Source: Galerina marginata
Lineage: Eukaryota; Basidiomycota; Agaricomycetes; Agaricales; Galerinaceae
Assembly (NCBI GenBank): GCA_023014335.1
Contig: JAECYW010000008.1
Location: forward strand, 992,001 to 1,056,000
Reading direction: 5' to 3'
Length of the DNA stretch: 64,000 nt
A program made the position numbers and the translations under genes. The notes under the pieces were generated by a model that was not told the DNA's origin, did no database searches, and saw only the letters and a list, made by a program, of their open reading frames with translations. Shown one piece after another: positions 1-10,919 of the stretch (the first letter of the stretch is position 1; each line of letters begins with the position of its first letter).

Positions 1-102
1 GCACAGGCTCACAAGAACGGCTATTCCACACTCAAGCGTTGGTTAGTCAGTTTATTCAGAAATAAAATCAAGGCTAACTTCTTAACATCACTAATGCGAT
101 TC

Positions 103-364
103 TCAGAAACCTCCAAGGATTCTGGTGTTCTCAGTGAAGTTAGGTGGAACCTCGAAGTTCTCCACGAAAAGAATGGGGTCACCGATACCACGCCGTGGAG
201 AACGCTTTACACCTTCTCTGAGGAAGAATTCTACCCGAAAGACTTCCAGTGTTCCTCGTTCTTCGTGTCCATGATGCCAGATCTTCAGGGGCTGTTCTGG
301 AGCAATGTAATATGTGTCAAGAACTTCGTCCTCGAGGATGATCACGTAGTTGCCTGCGGCATGT
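103..364 (-). CDS. 3'-terminal exon of an unidentified protein (partial)
   Basis: The minus strand is open from a good 3' splice site (branch-like TGTAACG, then GCTTTCAG, near 366-380) to a stop at 103. The translation is protein-like, with pieces such as HAAGNYVIILEDEVLDTYY and PLKIWHHGHEERG. An upstream open stretch at about 379-579 on the same strand could hold an earlier exon, but I could not find a convincing donor that joins the frames. The family is not recognised. A plus-strand frame of similar length (94-603) overlaps it. I prefer the minus strand because of the acceptor and the more typical composition. Confidence 0.3.
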
Positions 365-1315
365 CTGAAAGCGTTACATCAAAAGAGATCATTTATCGGA
401 TGGTCATGATCGGAAAGGAGGTGAAGAGGAGCGACGACGCCGGAAATACGGAGACAATAAGGTCGATGAACACCGAACTTGAGAGGATAGAAGCTCTTCG
501 CGAAATTTTCAGCGTCAATTTGCATGATGATGACGCTCTTCATATTACAGGACGAGTGGCGGGTTTTTCTTATAATCATTCGACGCCTGCTGTGTCAATC
601 TAACATCGTTTTTTATCTCTTACCACGCCGTGGCGCGTTTACCAACTTATATGATCACCTAAACCTTGTGTTGGCGTGCTGGAAACACCAATTCACATAT
701 CTCGGAGCCATCGGCACGCGTTCTAGTTCTCTAGTAAGGAATGACCTTTCCCTCCGCTCTGCGAATTCATTAATGGCTGATCGGTACGATAGTTAGAATT
801 ACCCATTCATGGGCCCAAGTAAGTATTTGCGTAAATCCGGGGTCGTTCATTGGCTGCGCCTTGTGACAACCTATCTATAATCTTATTTGGCCACCCCTTG
901 ATTTATCCTCACCAAAGCCATGCTGGGGTTCTGGATGCGATTTCAAAATTAGGCATTCGTCGTCTTCAAAGCGAACTCCACAGTGCAGCCTGTCCAGGTG
1001 ACTCTAGTCCCCAAGCGACCCTGCACCCTGGATGGCTGCCACTGAATGGAGGGCATAAACCCCGTGCCACATGTCATCCTTTACCGATCTTCGCTCTGGA
1101 CAAACGTCGTAGGCCAAGAGTAAAGGGATCTCGCAACATGTCCCGGCGTTCAAAGGTTACGTCTAAATCCACTAGACTCGACTTCGTATTATTCGGAAGG
1201 CCCATCCCAGCCCTGCTTCGAGAAAATACCCCTCTCCAAAAACACGCGGCGAAGCGCCTTGATATAACATGTAAAGCCCAATCTTCGAACTAAAGGACCG
1301 CCCCACTTCGATATT

Positions 1316-2576
1316 ATGTTGCTCTTCAAGTTCCTTGCACGACTCTTCCACAAAAAGGATCAGGTTTCAGGCCGAGAAGACATACCTGAAGGATCAAACT
1401 CGCCCCACGATACCCTCGTCTTCGATGACATCAAAGGTGCTTTAGATTCTATTCACCCCGACTCCCGAAAATCGAACGCTTCCTCTCCGCAACCAAAACC
1501 GCACGCTATTTACGATGGCGGCTACGAAAATTCCAGTCGCGGCGTGTGTCTCCGCATTGCCAATGGCGGGGCTGGTCAGACAGGCTTGATCCAAGCCTGG
1601 GCCGATTCGTTCATTCAATATATGGTGGTGACCAAAGGTCTTGAACCTTTCCAGGTGTGTCGAGCCTCCTTAACTAGCTGCATGCAATTAATACATCTTC
1701 AGGTTGCTTGGTATCTCGGAGATACGACTGAAAGTCTCGCTTTCTTGGCTTCTGGAGTCGTCGATGTTGCCTTAACCTATAACTCCGCTGCTGAAACACA
1801 GCTCCTTCGTTCTGGGGCCGCGACTGAGCGTGTCTACGCATTTCGTGTAAGCCCTTTCTACCTAAGACGATAGAGAGGCCTCTGACGCCGACGACTTTAG
1901 GACCACTTCCTCCTTGTTGGACCAAAATGCAATCCTGCTAAACTTACAAATGACGACGACATCTTGACAATGTTCAATAAAATCGTTTCTTCTGGCAACG
2001 CAGATGTTGTGGTATGCTACGGCTTGGACACCCCTCCCATATTCTCACTTGTCTTTCCTTAGTGTCCTCCTGATCAACGGCCGCCGACTCGATTCCTCTC
2101 TCGCTTCGACAAGAGTGCTACGAATATCAAAGAAAGTCTAATATTCGCCACTGTCGGTCAGGTACAGGATACTTAACTAATTAACTAGTCTCAAGCTTCA
2201 TTGACGTATTTTCACTTCCCATTAGGTTCCTTGGGCGCTCAATTACTCGAAGTGGTACCACCAATATCCCCGATTCCCACGGGAAGCATTACAAACTGCC
2301 TCACTCCTTTCTGAATACACTCTAACCGACAAGGGATCATGGCTGGACGCTCCAAAATCCATAACCTCTTCGTTGGAGGTCTTCAAAATGGGAAGTGATA
2401 ATTCTGACGACCTTTTGCTCAACCCGGCACATCTGTTATGTGGTAAACGAGCATCCCCGGAGCACAAAAGTATATGTAAGGAGTTCATGTCATGGGTCAT
2501 CGCTCCTGATGGCGGGGAGAGGATAATCGAGAGCTTCTCGAAGAAGGGGCAGGTGTTGTACTCAAAAGCGCCTTAA
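1316..2576 (+). CDS. TupA-like periplasmic-binding-protein-fold protein (PBP_like domain)
   Basis: Five exons: 1316-1654, 1703-1846, 1901-2011, 2063-2161 and 2226-2576. All are multiples of three, so all introns are phase 0. After an N-terminal stretch of ~80 residues the protein has the signature of tungstate/molybdate-type solute-binding proteins: IANGGAGQTGLIQAWADSF, then DVALTYN, then DHFLLVGPKCNPA, then FLSRFDKS. In bacterial TupA proteins these segments form the oxyanion pocket and hinge. Known of the family: fungal homologues exist, usually annotated 'PBP-like domain' or 'extracellular tungstate binding protein'. The N-terminus shown here (MLLFKFLARLF, then charged) is not a classical signal peptide, so location is uncertain and the start could lie in an unseen upstream exon. 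Ligand specificity is inferred only from the family. It has no transporter gene beside it, unlike the bacterial operons. Confidence 0.82.
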
Positions 2577-3186
2577 TCATTCATGAGTCGCATTTGGCTT
2601 TTCGTGGCGTAATGACATTATCTGTACTTTACGACGCCTGACCTAATTCCAACCTTAATTGGCGCGATTTATTACGAAGAGTACAAGTCTTTACCCGTTT
2701 TAACTTCTACGACGCTTCCTGAATTAAGTCCAGAACCTATTTCACGCTGAACAATCTCATGCCAGAAGTACAAGCCCCCAAGTCATGGCAAGTCTCATCT
2801 AGATTGAAGACAGCAAACTCAAAAGGCAACCTGCTTTGTCCATTGGTAAATTTAATCAATGACGACAGTTTATCGCTGGCCATGAGGACATAGTATCCAA
2901 AGAACTTCGTAAGACTCCTAGGTGAATACAGGGAAAGAAGAGTAGTGACGACCTAGAATAGCCCATGCTCAAATTCTTCTGTGAAAGTCTTCCTAACAAC
3001 GATTTCATTCAAGGGACATGACGGTGGCCAGGCCAGACTGCGTCCTTTGTCTGCTCCAGTGCATGGCGTGGTGAACGTTTAATCCAGCTTCTTAGGATCT
3101 CATATCTGAAACCTTGAACTCAAAAAACGTTAATTTCATTACGTCCGTCGACGGATATCATAATAAGGACGTGGAACATCTCGAGT
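2577..3186. other. Intergenic, no gene seen
   Basis: This 610-nt stretch lies between the tail-to-tail ends of the PBP-like gene and the first four-TM gene. Only short interrupted frames occur on both strands. I see no repeat or RNA gene. Confidence 0.5.
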
Positions 3187-4240
3187 TTAAACGTATTGCT
3201 GGCGACGTTCCGATACCGTAAGGAACGGGTCATTCCTGTCCAGCCACCTCATAACAGGTGCCTCCGTTCCGGTCGGGAACACGGGGGGAGGCATCTTGGC
3301 CAGTTCAATCGCTCTCCGTGCAGCAACTACAATGATAATGGTGGCTATGATCACTAGAATACAGCAACAAGCTTATAAGTATACTCTGACAGTTGAGAAA
3401 ATGGACATACTTATAAGAACGGCCAACCAGGAAGAGACAGCCATGGCCGTGATGGCATTACACCATCCTTGACCAATAATCTTGAGGTGCTCATTATTTG
3501 GCCCTGAGAAGCACCGGTTGGGGAGTTTGACTGTGAGTGCAAGGCCAGAGACTGGAGGGTCGGCGATAGTCGTGAGCGAGCTGCGATCATGAGCTGGCAG
3601 GCTATATAGAATGATAACGCACTCGCAAATAAGCCGACAACGCCAGCGGAATACGCGGCGTCGATGAGCTGGGGATCGCTCGAATCGTCTTTAGCTCGTT
3701 GTATCCTAGAACAAGTTGTATAGTGCAATGGGTCACTGATAAAATGGCGAAACTTACAAGTAGCATAGGGAAGCAAAGTGACCGAGAGCCAGTAGAATTG
3801 CAAAGCAAACTATCCCAAAGACAAGTTCTGGGTGGGTATACCATAAAGATAGGTTTAATTATGGAATAGACAATAACACTACCATCTTTCTTTGGATGAA
3901 GATATGATAATGTCAAGATCCCTAACAGCAGGTTGAGCGTAGCCAGGAAGATGGCAATTCCTGGAAAGCAAACAACATAAGGAGAAAGCCTTGCAACTCG
4001 AAATGGCTCACCAATATAGAGCCATTGTTTACAGAGAATCTCCACAGTCCTTTTCATGCGAAGTCGTAGGAGACCGGACCTGCCGGTCGCATCCAAGTTC
4101 GTCGTCGATTCCATACTTCTGGGGTGTTGAGGTCGTAATTGATGTCGTTTTTTGAAAATTTAATGGTCAGTTGGGCTCCGTCAACAGAGAATACGTCGAT
4201 GGCGCTGCCGGAAGACGATTGGGAGGGTGAAGGACCAGCC
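3187..4240 (-). CDS. Four-TM membrane protein, copy 1 of a tandem pair
   Basis: Spliced minus-strand gene, reconstructed exon by exon. A soluble N-terminal exon (SAIDVFSVDGAQLTIKFS, then NTPEVWNRRRTW) is followed by TM1 (IAIFLATLNLLLGILTL), TM2 (LVFGIVCFAILLALGHFASL), TM3 (YSAGVVGLFAISGLALTV), a loop with Cys, TM4 (ITAMAVSSWLAVLIMIATII) and a basic/Pro tail ending at the stop at 3187. Introns are 50-70 nt with good donors, including GTGCGT in TM3 and GTATGT before the last exon. The 5' end is uncertain: a further exon may lie at 4371-4589 (MPQPQTQLDGDD), and the join before TM1 is ambiguous. Architecture and intron sites match the next gene (4717-5712). Function unknown; four TMs with short termini suggest a membrane scaffold or channel-like protein, but that is a guess. 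Confidence 0.65.
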
Positions 4241-4716
4241 TAAGGTCGCCGTCAAGAAACAACGACAGCAATTCACAACTGCATCCCAGTTGGGTCACGA
4301 CCATCATCGGAGATGGAAACTTCCCGACTCCGGGCCGATCTTTGAACGATAAATTCCTTTCTTATCTTCTTCAATTTACATGAATGCTCATCATAGAGAG
4401 AGTTAAAAAGGTATGAATAAGTAAAATTGGTTCAATACCAACTCTAAATCGACGAAAGTCGTTGAGCGCTCGAGGTTTCGAGAGCGTCGATAGGTCTCCG
4501 CTTGAATCCGAAACGAAAGTGCCTGCACAGCTTTTACAGAGTCCTTCACGAAGGTCGTCTCCGTCAAGTTGTGTTTGAGGTTGAGGCATAAATGATTAAT
4601 GCAGAGGCCTGGTATATAAAATTACATCTACAACAATCACAATATTCAGTGAGGTTTTAATGATAGGTCTTTTGCGCCAACATTCGCCTGGGGAACTAAC
4701 CACACATGTGCCAATG

Positions 4717-5712
4717 CTACAGCCTCAACTGGCCTTCTGGCTCTGCCGAATCATCCTCAATACCATCAGCCACATTAACGCTTGCCCAGGCTGCCTGACT
4801 CTCGTCTTCAAAGTCTATCCCTGCCGCTGTCGGGGAAGGGAGTTCCGCCAGGACTGGGTCCTTCCGTGGGTTGCGGGCGACAGTATAAACTATGAAGGCT
4901 GCGATAAACACTGCCATTTCCGCTATTAAGTGACCTGGAGATGATTCGTATTACAAAGGAACTCACGAAAGAGGATCGAGAGCCAAATGCACGAATTCAA
5001 CGTGTTCCGAACTTCACACCCGTTGTACCCATAACATGGAGGAGGCTCTTGGATAATAAATGTTTGGGATACTGTCAAGGGAATGATGGATCAGTCGTTC
5101 AGAAATCCTCGCAAGCACGGAAGGTGGTACGCACTGAAAAGTGTTACACCGAGGAAGAGAAGCACGTAGAAGTGAGTACGGACACGGGTGAGTAGATGAG
5201 CAGACTGTCGGTGGTTGCTGTACCAATGTCTGGATGTTTAATGAGTAATTAGCACCATGCTACAGGTGTGGTACCATAGGCGTGACCGACATTGATGTGG
5301 ACTTACAAAGGAGAAACACCAAGCCCAAGTAGCATACCCGACCATAGTTTTTGAACGCCATACCAGGGAAAAGAACCTGGATGATCTTTAATTGAACCGG
5401 CGACCTTATGTTACTGTTGTAGACCATGACTCTCGGGAACAAATGCACACACCATAAGCCGTGATAGTTTGGATTTCCAGCACAGACAGCAGCGAGATTA
5501 GGGCAGCACCAAATTCTAGCACACCTATGTGGACCGTTACCATTACTTTAGTGAATAAACCTGATAAATTGATGACGAAAGATGTATCTAGACGCACCAT
5601 AATAAGACCTTGGATCCCAAATAACATGTTTCTTCCAATGATTCCAAACATCACGCGGGTGCAGCGAGGCCTCTGCGTCTGACTCGACGATTCGCAGGGT
5701 TGTTACTGGCAT
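4717..5712 (-). CDS. Four-TM membrane protein, copy 2 of a tandem pair
   Basis: Starts with MPVTTLRIVESDAEASLHPR followed by DVWNHWKKHVIW, then TM1 (VLEFGAALISLLSVLEI), TM2 (LWSGMLLGLGVSPL), TM3 (HFYVLLFLGVTLFISQTFII), a Cys-containing loop (CYGYNGCEVRN), TM4 (CIWLSILFPEMAVFIAAFIV) and an acidic tail ending GQLRL. The intron inside TM3 is phase 1 with a GTGCGT donor, and the intron after TM4's first half is phase 1, as in copy 1. The N-terminal xVWN block is also shared. The two genes are therefore paralogues from an old tandem duplication: their sequences are far apart but their gene structure is kept. No family name recognised. Confidence 0.65.
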
Positions 5713-6626
5713 CGAGCCTCCTATGTTCCTATGGATTCGCGTTGACTCTAGACAAGCCTCTTAAAGCAAGGTAGGGCGCCAAGTTCGTCGTATGGGTTCA
5801 GAACTATCGTTGAGGCTTCGGTCACACGAAGGGCTGGCAAGGTGCAGCCTTGGATGGGTCTAGCTGATGAGGAATAACGCTAGTGGATATTCAAGTTTGA
5901 TTCTCAGGTCTATTCCTCGCGACGATGTGGAGGTGATCTTGTTTTGAGGTCAGTGGCTACACCGGATTCATAGCAAATACTCTCACATCTGGCCAGATCT
6001 TCCGTGAACTCAGCCAAGGAGTAGTCCGCACCAATGTCCAAAAGCACGGGGTTAGAGCTTTCAAATCTCTGTGTGCCACTGAATTCTTGAGTCTAGTTTG
6101 CAAGGAAATATAATAGGGCAGGTACTTGGAAGCTGTGAAGGACCGAGGTTGAACGTTGAAACGTTGACCGTTGAGGTCGAGCTTAAATTTAAACCTGATG
6201 AAATGCTGCTGCCGTGCTGCCCGTGCAAGCCGCACAGCCGCAGCCATTCACACGATGTCCTTGGACAGAAAAACTGTGTACCACAATGATACATTTCCTT
6301 CGCATTTTGCGCGTAACTCGAATGAAGTATTTGTGTACATCCAATATTCGATCAAATTTGTTACGCATTTTAGAACATGATTTCCTTTGGATTTCCTAAA
6401 ACTTTATCACGGCGCCTATTTGTGATGCTTTTTGCAATTTTTGACGTCATCAGCCCAGATTCTTTCAATGACATATATTTATTGATTGACTTGTAGTGCT
6501 GTTACAACAAACCTCCAAATTTACAATCCAGTTTTACAAAGAAAAAGAAAAGAAAGAAGGATTTAGTTTACAATTTTATGCAATACTGAAGACAGAACTT
6601 GAACATGACTTCCGAGTTGTCAGCCG
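5713..6626. other. Intergenic with one coding-like fragment
   Basis: No complete gene could be built here. On the minus strand, from about 6082 down to a stop at 5910, a frame reads like protein (LDIGADYSLAEFTEDLARCE), but it has no clear start or splice partner. It may be an eroded gene or an exon I cannot join. The rest shows only short frames. Confidence 0.3.
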
Positions 6627-7516
6627 CTAATTAATCTTCTTCGCCTCCTCCTTCTGTTCCTCAGTCGGGAACTTAGCAAAGAGATCTTTGAGCTTATCGA
6701 TAGGAGCCGCCAACAGCCCTGCAAAAGTTTCGAACGGCGGCTTGTCAGGAGCACTGGGATGAGCCCTGGAAGTTTTAAATGCAATAGGCTCAGAAATAGG
6801 ACAATGAACGCAATAAAATGTATAACAAACCTAGTAGGAGCAAACTTTTTGGTACGCTTGAAACTAGCCGCCGCTTCTGCAGAGCCTTTTGCGCCGATGG
6901 CTTCTTGCAAAAGCGGCAAGTCCTCCTGCTCCTCGCCGTCGTTATGGGGTTTGAGGTTTTCAAGGACAGATTTTATTAAGGAGGCGTGTTCGGGAGTGCC
7001 TGGCTTAATGGATTCGAGCTTATACAGAAGCTCCTTGACTTTCTAACGGACAAAAGTATATGGCGGTCAATTTCTGTGAGCAGAAAGACAGCAAGAAGGT
7101 TACAAACATGATGTTCTGCCCTATCGTGGTCGGCCAGCTCTTTACCCTTGGCGCCAAGGTGCTTTTCCATGAGAGGGTACACGACAAGTTCCTCGCCGAC
7201 GGCGTGCCTTGCTACCTCCCATGCAAGTTGGTTGGACCAGCGTAGTTGTGCGTCGGTGTTTCCGGCGTTCCTGACATATTCTTCATAATAATCATACATC
7301 TAGTACGGAGTGAGAAAAGCAGTGGGAAATAAAGGTGTTGATTACCTCTTGGTGGTCCTCCGCGACGGCGTCGATAAGGCTTCCACCAACATGTTTTGTA
7401 GTTTTGTAGGTAGACATCGGACGTAAAGCGAGATAATGGTTGTGTGTAGAAGGACGGAGAAAAAGGCGAGAAGGTTGTAGATGCTGTGTGAGACGAAGAG
7501 TGGAACGCGCGGACAT
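6627..7516 (-). CDS. Hemerythrin/HHE cation-binding domain protein
   Basis: Spliced gene: exon 1 7346-7516, exon 2 from 7299, with further introns near 7043-7108 and 6770-6832. The four-helix HHE pattern is clear: DHQEV at the end of exon 1, then EVARHAVGEE, HDRAEHH, and HNDGEEQEDLP later, giving the His/Glu ligands of a diiron or other metal site. Family role: oxygen, iron or redox sensing and metal storage; the exact role here is unknown. The first 37 residues are rich in Arg, Ser and Leu with no acidic residue (MSARSTLRLTQHLQ, then FLRPSTHNHY), like a mitochondrial targeting sequence. A second ATG at 7417 (MSTYKTTKH) could start a cytosolic form. A TATA-like box is at 7542-7549. Confidence 0.85.
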
Positions 7517-7541
7517 GGAAAGAAACAGCTCGGTTTTGGGG

Positions 7542-7549
7542 CTTTTATA
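7542..7549 (-). promoter_or_regulatory. TATA-like box of the HHE gene
   Basis: TATAAAAG on the minus strand, 26 nt upstream of the first ATG (7516) and ~125 nt upstream of the second (7417). A start site ~30 nt downstream would fall on or next to the first ATG, so both initiation codons are plausible. Confidence 0.45.
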
Positions 7550-7939
7550 AGTTTTTGCATTTCCGAGACTTCGTCGCTGAGGCATCGATGACATCACATG
7601 TGAGTAATCTACTGTCAATTGAAACTTGCACGCCATGATCATCGCACAAGTTCAGTACAAATTACGACATTAGGTGGGGCGATTCGAAGAATACCTGGAA
7701 TAGAAAGGCAGGGGATCAGGTAGTAGGTAGAGACGTTGTTCAGGGCGAAGAAGAAGGAACCCACAGTTTGACGCCGTACTTCTGTATAACTAGTACTGGA
7801 AAGCCAATTCGATGTTAATTCCAAAAACAATGAGCTTTTACTTTTTGTACTGGGTTTACAAACCGTACTTGAATACACCTGGCCAAAGGCTAGGCATCGG
7901 TTTGATCCAAGTATGGAAATCAGGACCTACAAACGCCAA

Positions 7940-8470
7940 ACACGGAGGCGGAGTCAAGGGGGGTGGCGGAACGTGGATCCCGAACATAGGGTGGGAGGGG
8001 GGGGGGGTCCGGCCGCAGGCCGAAAAAAAATTAGTGACATTCTCAATTCTTGTCGTAAAATTAATTGCTTGGGGCTCACTGCCTTGCCGGAAGATGGGAT
8101 TGGCATAAAAAGACGGTCTAACGGTCAGAAAGAGTTAGAGGATGTTGGGAAAATATTTAATATGATCGTCAACTATGTCAAACATGAGCGGAAGGGGAAA
8201 AAAAATAAACACCTTCGACTTGTAATGGCACGGAAAGTTTTGATATGAAGGAATAGAGGATATTGCACATAATTTATCACTTGAGCAACCAAAACCATGG
8301 AGAGAACCAACTTCTTTCTGGAAAACATCAGAAAAAACATATATTCACGGAAAACATACCTTTTTTGGGGGGAGGGGGAGGGGGGGGGGTCGCCTGCCGG
8401 CCTGAAAATAATTTAGTGAGTGTTGGTACATTTTCCACATTCCGCCACCCCCTTGGGCGGAGTTTCAACA
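7940..8470. repeat. G-rich imperfect fold-back/repeat region
   Basis: A block near 7940-7975 (GGCGGAGTC, then GGGGTGGCGGAACGTGG) returns in inverted orientation near 8435-8465 (CCACATTCCGCCACCCC, then GGGCGGAGT). Inside these ends, two G-runs (8001-8008 and 8367-8390) are each followed by a related direct block (GGCCGCAGGCCGAAAA..TTAGTGA and CTGCCGGCCTGAAAA..TTTAGTGAG). Between the blocks no gene is visible. It could be a decayed non-autonomous element. The rest of 7517-9078 holds no gene I can support. Confidence 0.4.
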
Positions 8471-9078
8471 ACCATGTGCTTCCTACATACTGGAACGTCG
8501 GTAACACACTTCGGTGCAGTCGGTGCCGGAGTAATAGTAAACTGACCTCGGTGACCTGCCCTCGTTTGGTCACTCTCAAGCCCTGCAATAAAATAGCTAA
8601 ATAGCACGGGAATGACGAAACCTCTGTCCTTTGGGCAAGCTTCAAGTTCTGACTAACATATGGGATGTGAACTGCGAAGCTTTATTGTCGTCGAAAATCG
8701 TACTAGGGGTGCATTGTTCAGCATCCTCCGACCCATGGGCTACCCAAACGTGGATATCCAAATTTTAAAACTGCGACGCATCGCCGGCGCAGATGCCCAT
8801 CTGGATTCTGGTTTAGATTGGAGAGGTCACTCAGCTTGCTCGATATTGACAGGACGGTTTTAGAATTTGTTACGATTTCAATTCTTTCAATGCAGGACGC
8901 ATCTGCTGTAGTCATACAAGTACACATTGAGTCCATGTCCGTGGATGGAGGCTTTCTACTTATGGCAATAAAGAAACAAGATAACAGGAAAAAGAGACAA
9001 AAAAGGGATAACAAGAGATTACTCGAGTAAACGAGAGGAACGCAAACCCAAGACAGAAAAAGAGAAAAAATGTCGTAG

Positions 9079-10919
9079 TCATCGTGCAGCTACTTGTGCC
9101 GAGTAATATTCGTCGAACACAGGGTCGTTGAATGCTCCTCCAGGTTTGAATGGATCCACGTCGTCCATATCGAAATCCTCATCCATATAGTCCTCCTCCT
9201 CATCTTCGTCGTCACTAATGATATTGACTTTGGTCCCGGAGGAGGCAGCAGAGGCGACACGCGCCGCTCGCGCAGAATCAACGTGGATGTCCACCTCACG
9301 CAGTCCACAGGCGCCTCGGTTCTCCCTTTCTACGGCAAGGTCGCCGACAATAAAGTCGAGGTCTTGGACTTGCAAATGCTCCGAATCGCGGATGCACAGC
9401 GAGCGCAGCTGTGGGCATGGACACGTCGAAGTCGGGAGAGAGCCAGGCACAAGTGCATACACGGCTTGCATCGACATGCCGACCAATTCGAGGTGATGCA
9501 GACGTGGGAGGGCGCTGAAGAACGTGCGCAGGGGACGCGAAGTGGATTTGACGCTCTTGAGGGTGACGTTCTCGAGAAGAGGGAACGCGGCACGGGATGG
9601 CGATGGTCCCTTGCTTTGTGATGGTGTATCATTGTCGCCACTGCGACTGACAAACTCCTTCGATCCAAGGAAATTCAACATGGACCCTCCGTTAACCTCG
9701 CCGGGGTATGCAGGGTACGTAGCGTCCTCCAAGACGAGTGTCTTCGAGTTCGGGGCGTCGAGGAACTTGAGAATCGTTCGGCCTTCCAGAGCTGTGCGGT
9801 ACCCGATAGTGATGTCCTGAAGCTGAGGTAGGTGTACTGGCTCTAGCTTGTCGTCGCATTGGTGTCGCGGGACGTCGTCCAGTTCGTCTGGAATTTCGGG
9901 CCCAGAGCCGGTCACCATGAATGTGCGCAAGTTAGGCGTTGAGGTGAGAAGCTTGTGGAATTGTGCAATGGAAGGACGGACATCGGAGCAGTGAGATGTA
10001 AGCTCCAACGATGCGAGGCTGCCGCCAGACGTTTGCCGTGCGGCAGCAAGGGCGTCGCCTAGGGAATCCCAGTCGACGTGTACACCTCGGAGAGAGAGGT
10101 GCTTGAGGTTTGGCAGCAGTGGAGAAGATGTATCTGCACTGCAACTGCCCCGGGATAGGAACAACGGCTCCTTCAAGTCGCGAGGCTGAAACTGATGAGA
10201 AAAGCTGACGAAGTCGTTGCATCGCATGAGAGTCATGGACTCGAGGCGAGGAGCGCCAAACGCGGTTATGGATGGATTGATGGTGGAAAGAGCTGCATGC
10301 ATTGGTGCCCATGTGTCGGTCAGGATGGTTAGGGATTTCCATCGCGAAATATGGGTGACGAGAAGTGAGACGGCAGCAGTCATGTGTTCTGAGGAGAAGA
10401 GGGCCGGAAGTGTGGGTCCATCACCGAAATCAATGCCGACGCTGAGATAGGTAAAACAAGTAAGTCAAAGCGTGAAGATGAAAGAGAACGGATCACATAC
10501 CCAACCTCCGAGAAATTCCACTCCGGGTCCCGAGCATCAATCAGGATGTTGAGAGACGCTTGACGGGAGCGTTGTAAATGGGATGTGATTTGAGTGGCGT
10601 TCAACTTGGATGTTCTTTGTGTTCCGTCGTCGAGGAATTCCGAGTCGCGGATTAATTCTGCAGTAATGCAAAGGTTCGACCATAAAGTCGATTGACCGAG
10701 CACGACGGCCCTCCACCTCCGGTTTACGCTCGATAGAATAATGGGAACCTGAACGGTTTCAGTCGTGATGACAGGTGGAGAATAATCGCCATTTTCGACG
10801 CCTGGACTAGGCTCGCCTGCAGCTAGCGTACAAAGGGAGAATATTTCGGAGAGTAGCTCGACAGGGAGGCGGGCTATTGGCGATGAGGCAAACTCCTGGT
10901 TGCGACAAGAGGCATACAT
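9079..10919 (-). CDS. F-box protein with LRR-like C-terminal region
   Basis: Two exons: 10501-10919 and 9079-10441, with an intron GTATGT...CTCAG (phase 2). Residues ~14-30 form an F-box (IARLPVELLSEIFSLC), which in this family binds Skp1 in SCF ubiquitin ligases. A Trp-containing second half follows (NRRWRAVVLGQSTLWSNL), typical of Agaricomycete F-box proteins. The middle has leucine-rich segments with LKHLSLRGV-, LASLELTS- and LHHLELVGM-like repeats, probably the substrate-binding part. The C-terminus ends in a strongly acidic stretch (DDEDEEEDYMDEDFDMDD). The target is unknown. Confidence 0.8.

Noticed and set aside
94..603. Plus-strand frame of 169 codons at the window start
   Set aside because: It overlaps a more protein-like minus-strand exon with a good splice acceptor, and has no recognisable motif.
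850..1293. Plus-strand frame of 147 codons
   Set aside because: Composition looks random, there is no domain, and it ends just before the PBP-like gene; it is probably part of that gene's promoter region.
9094..9621. Plus-strand frames opposite the F-box gene
   Set aside because: They are antisense shadows of a well-supported minus-strand coding exon.
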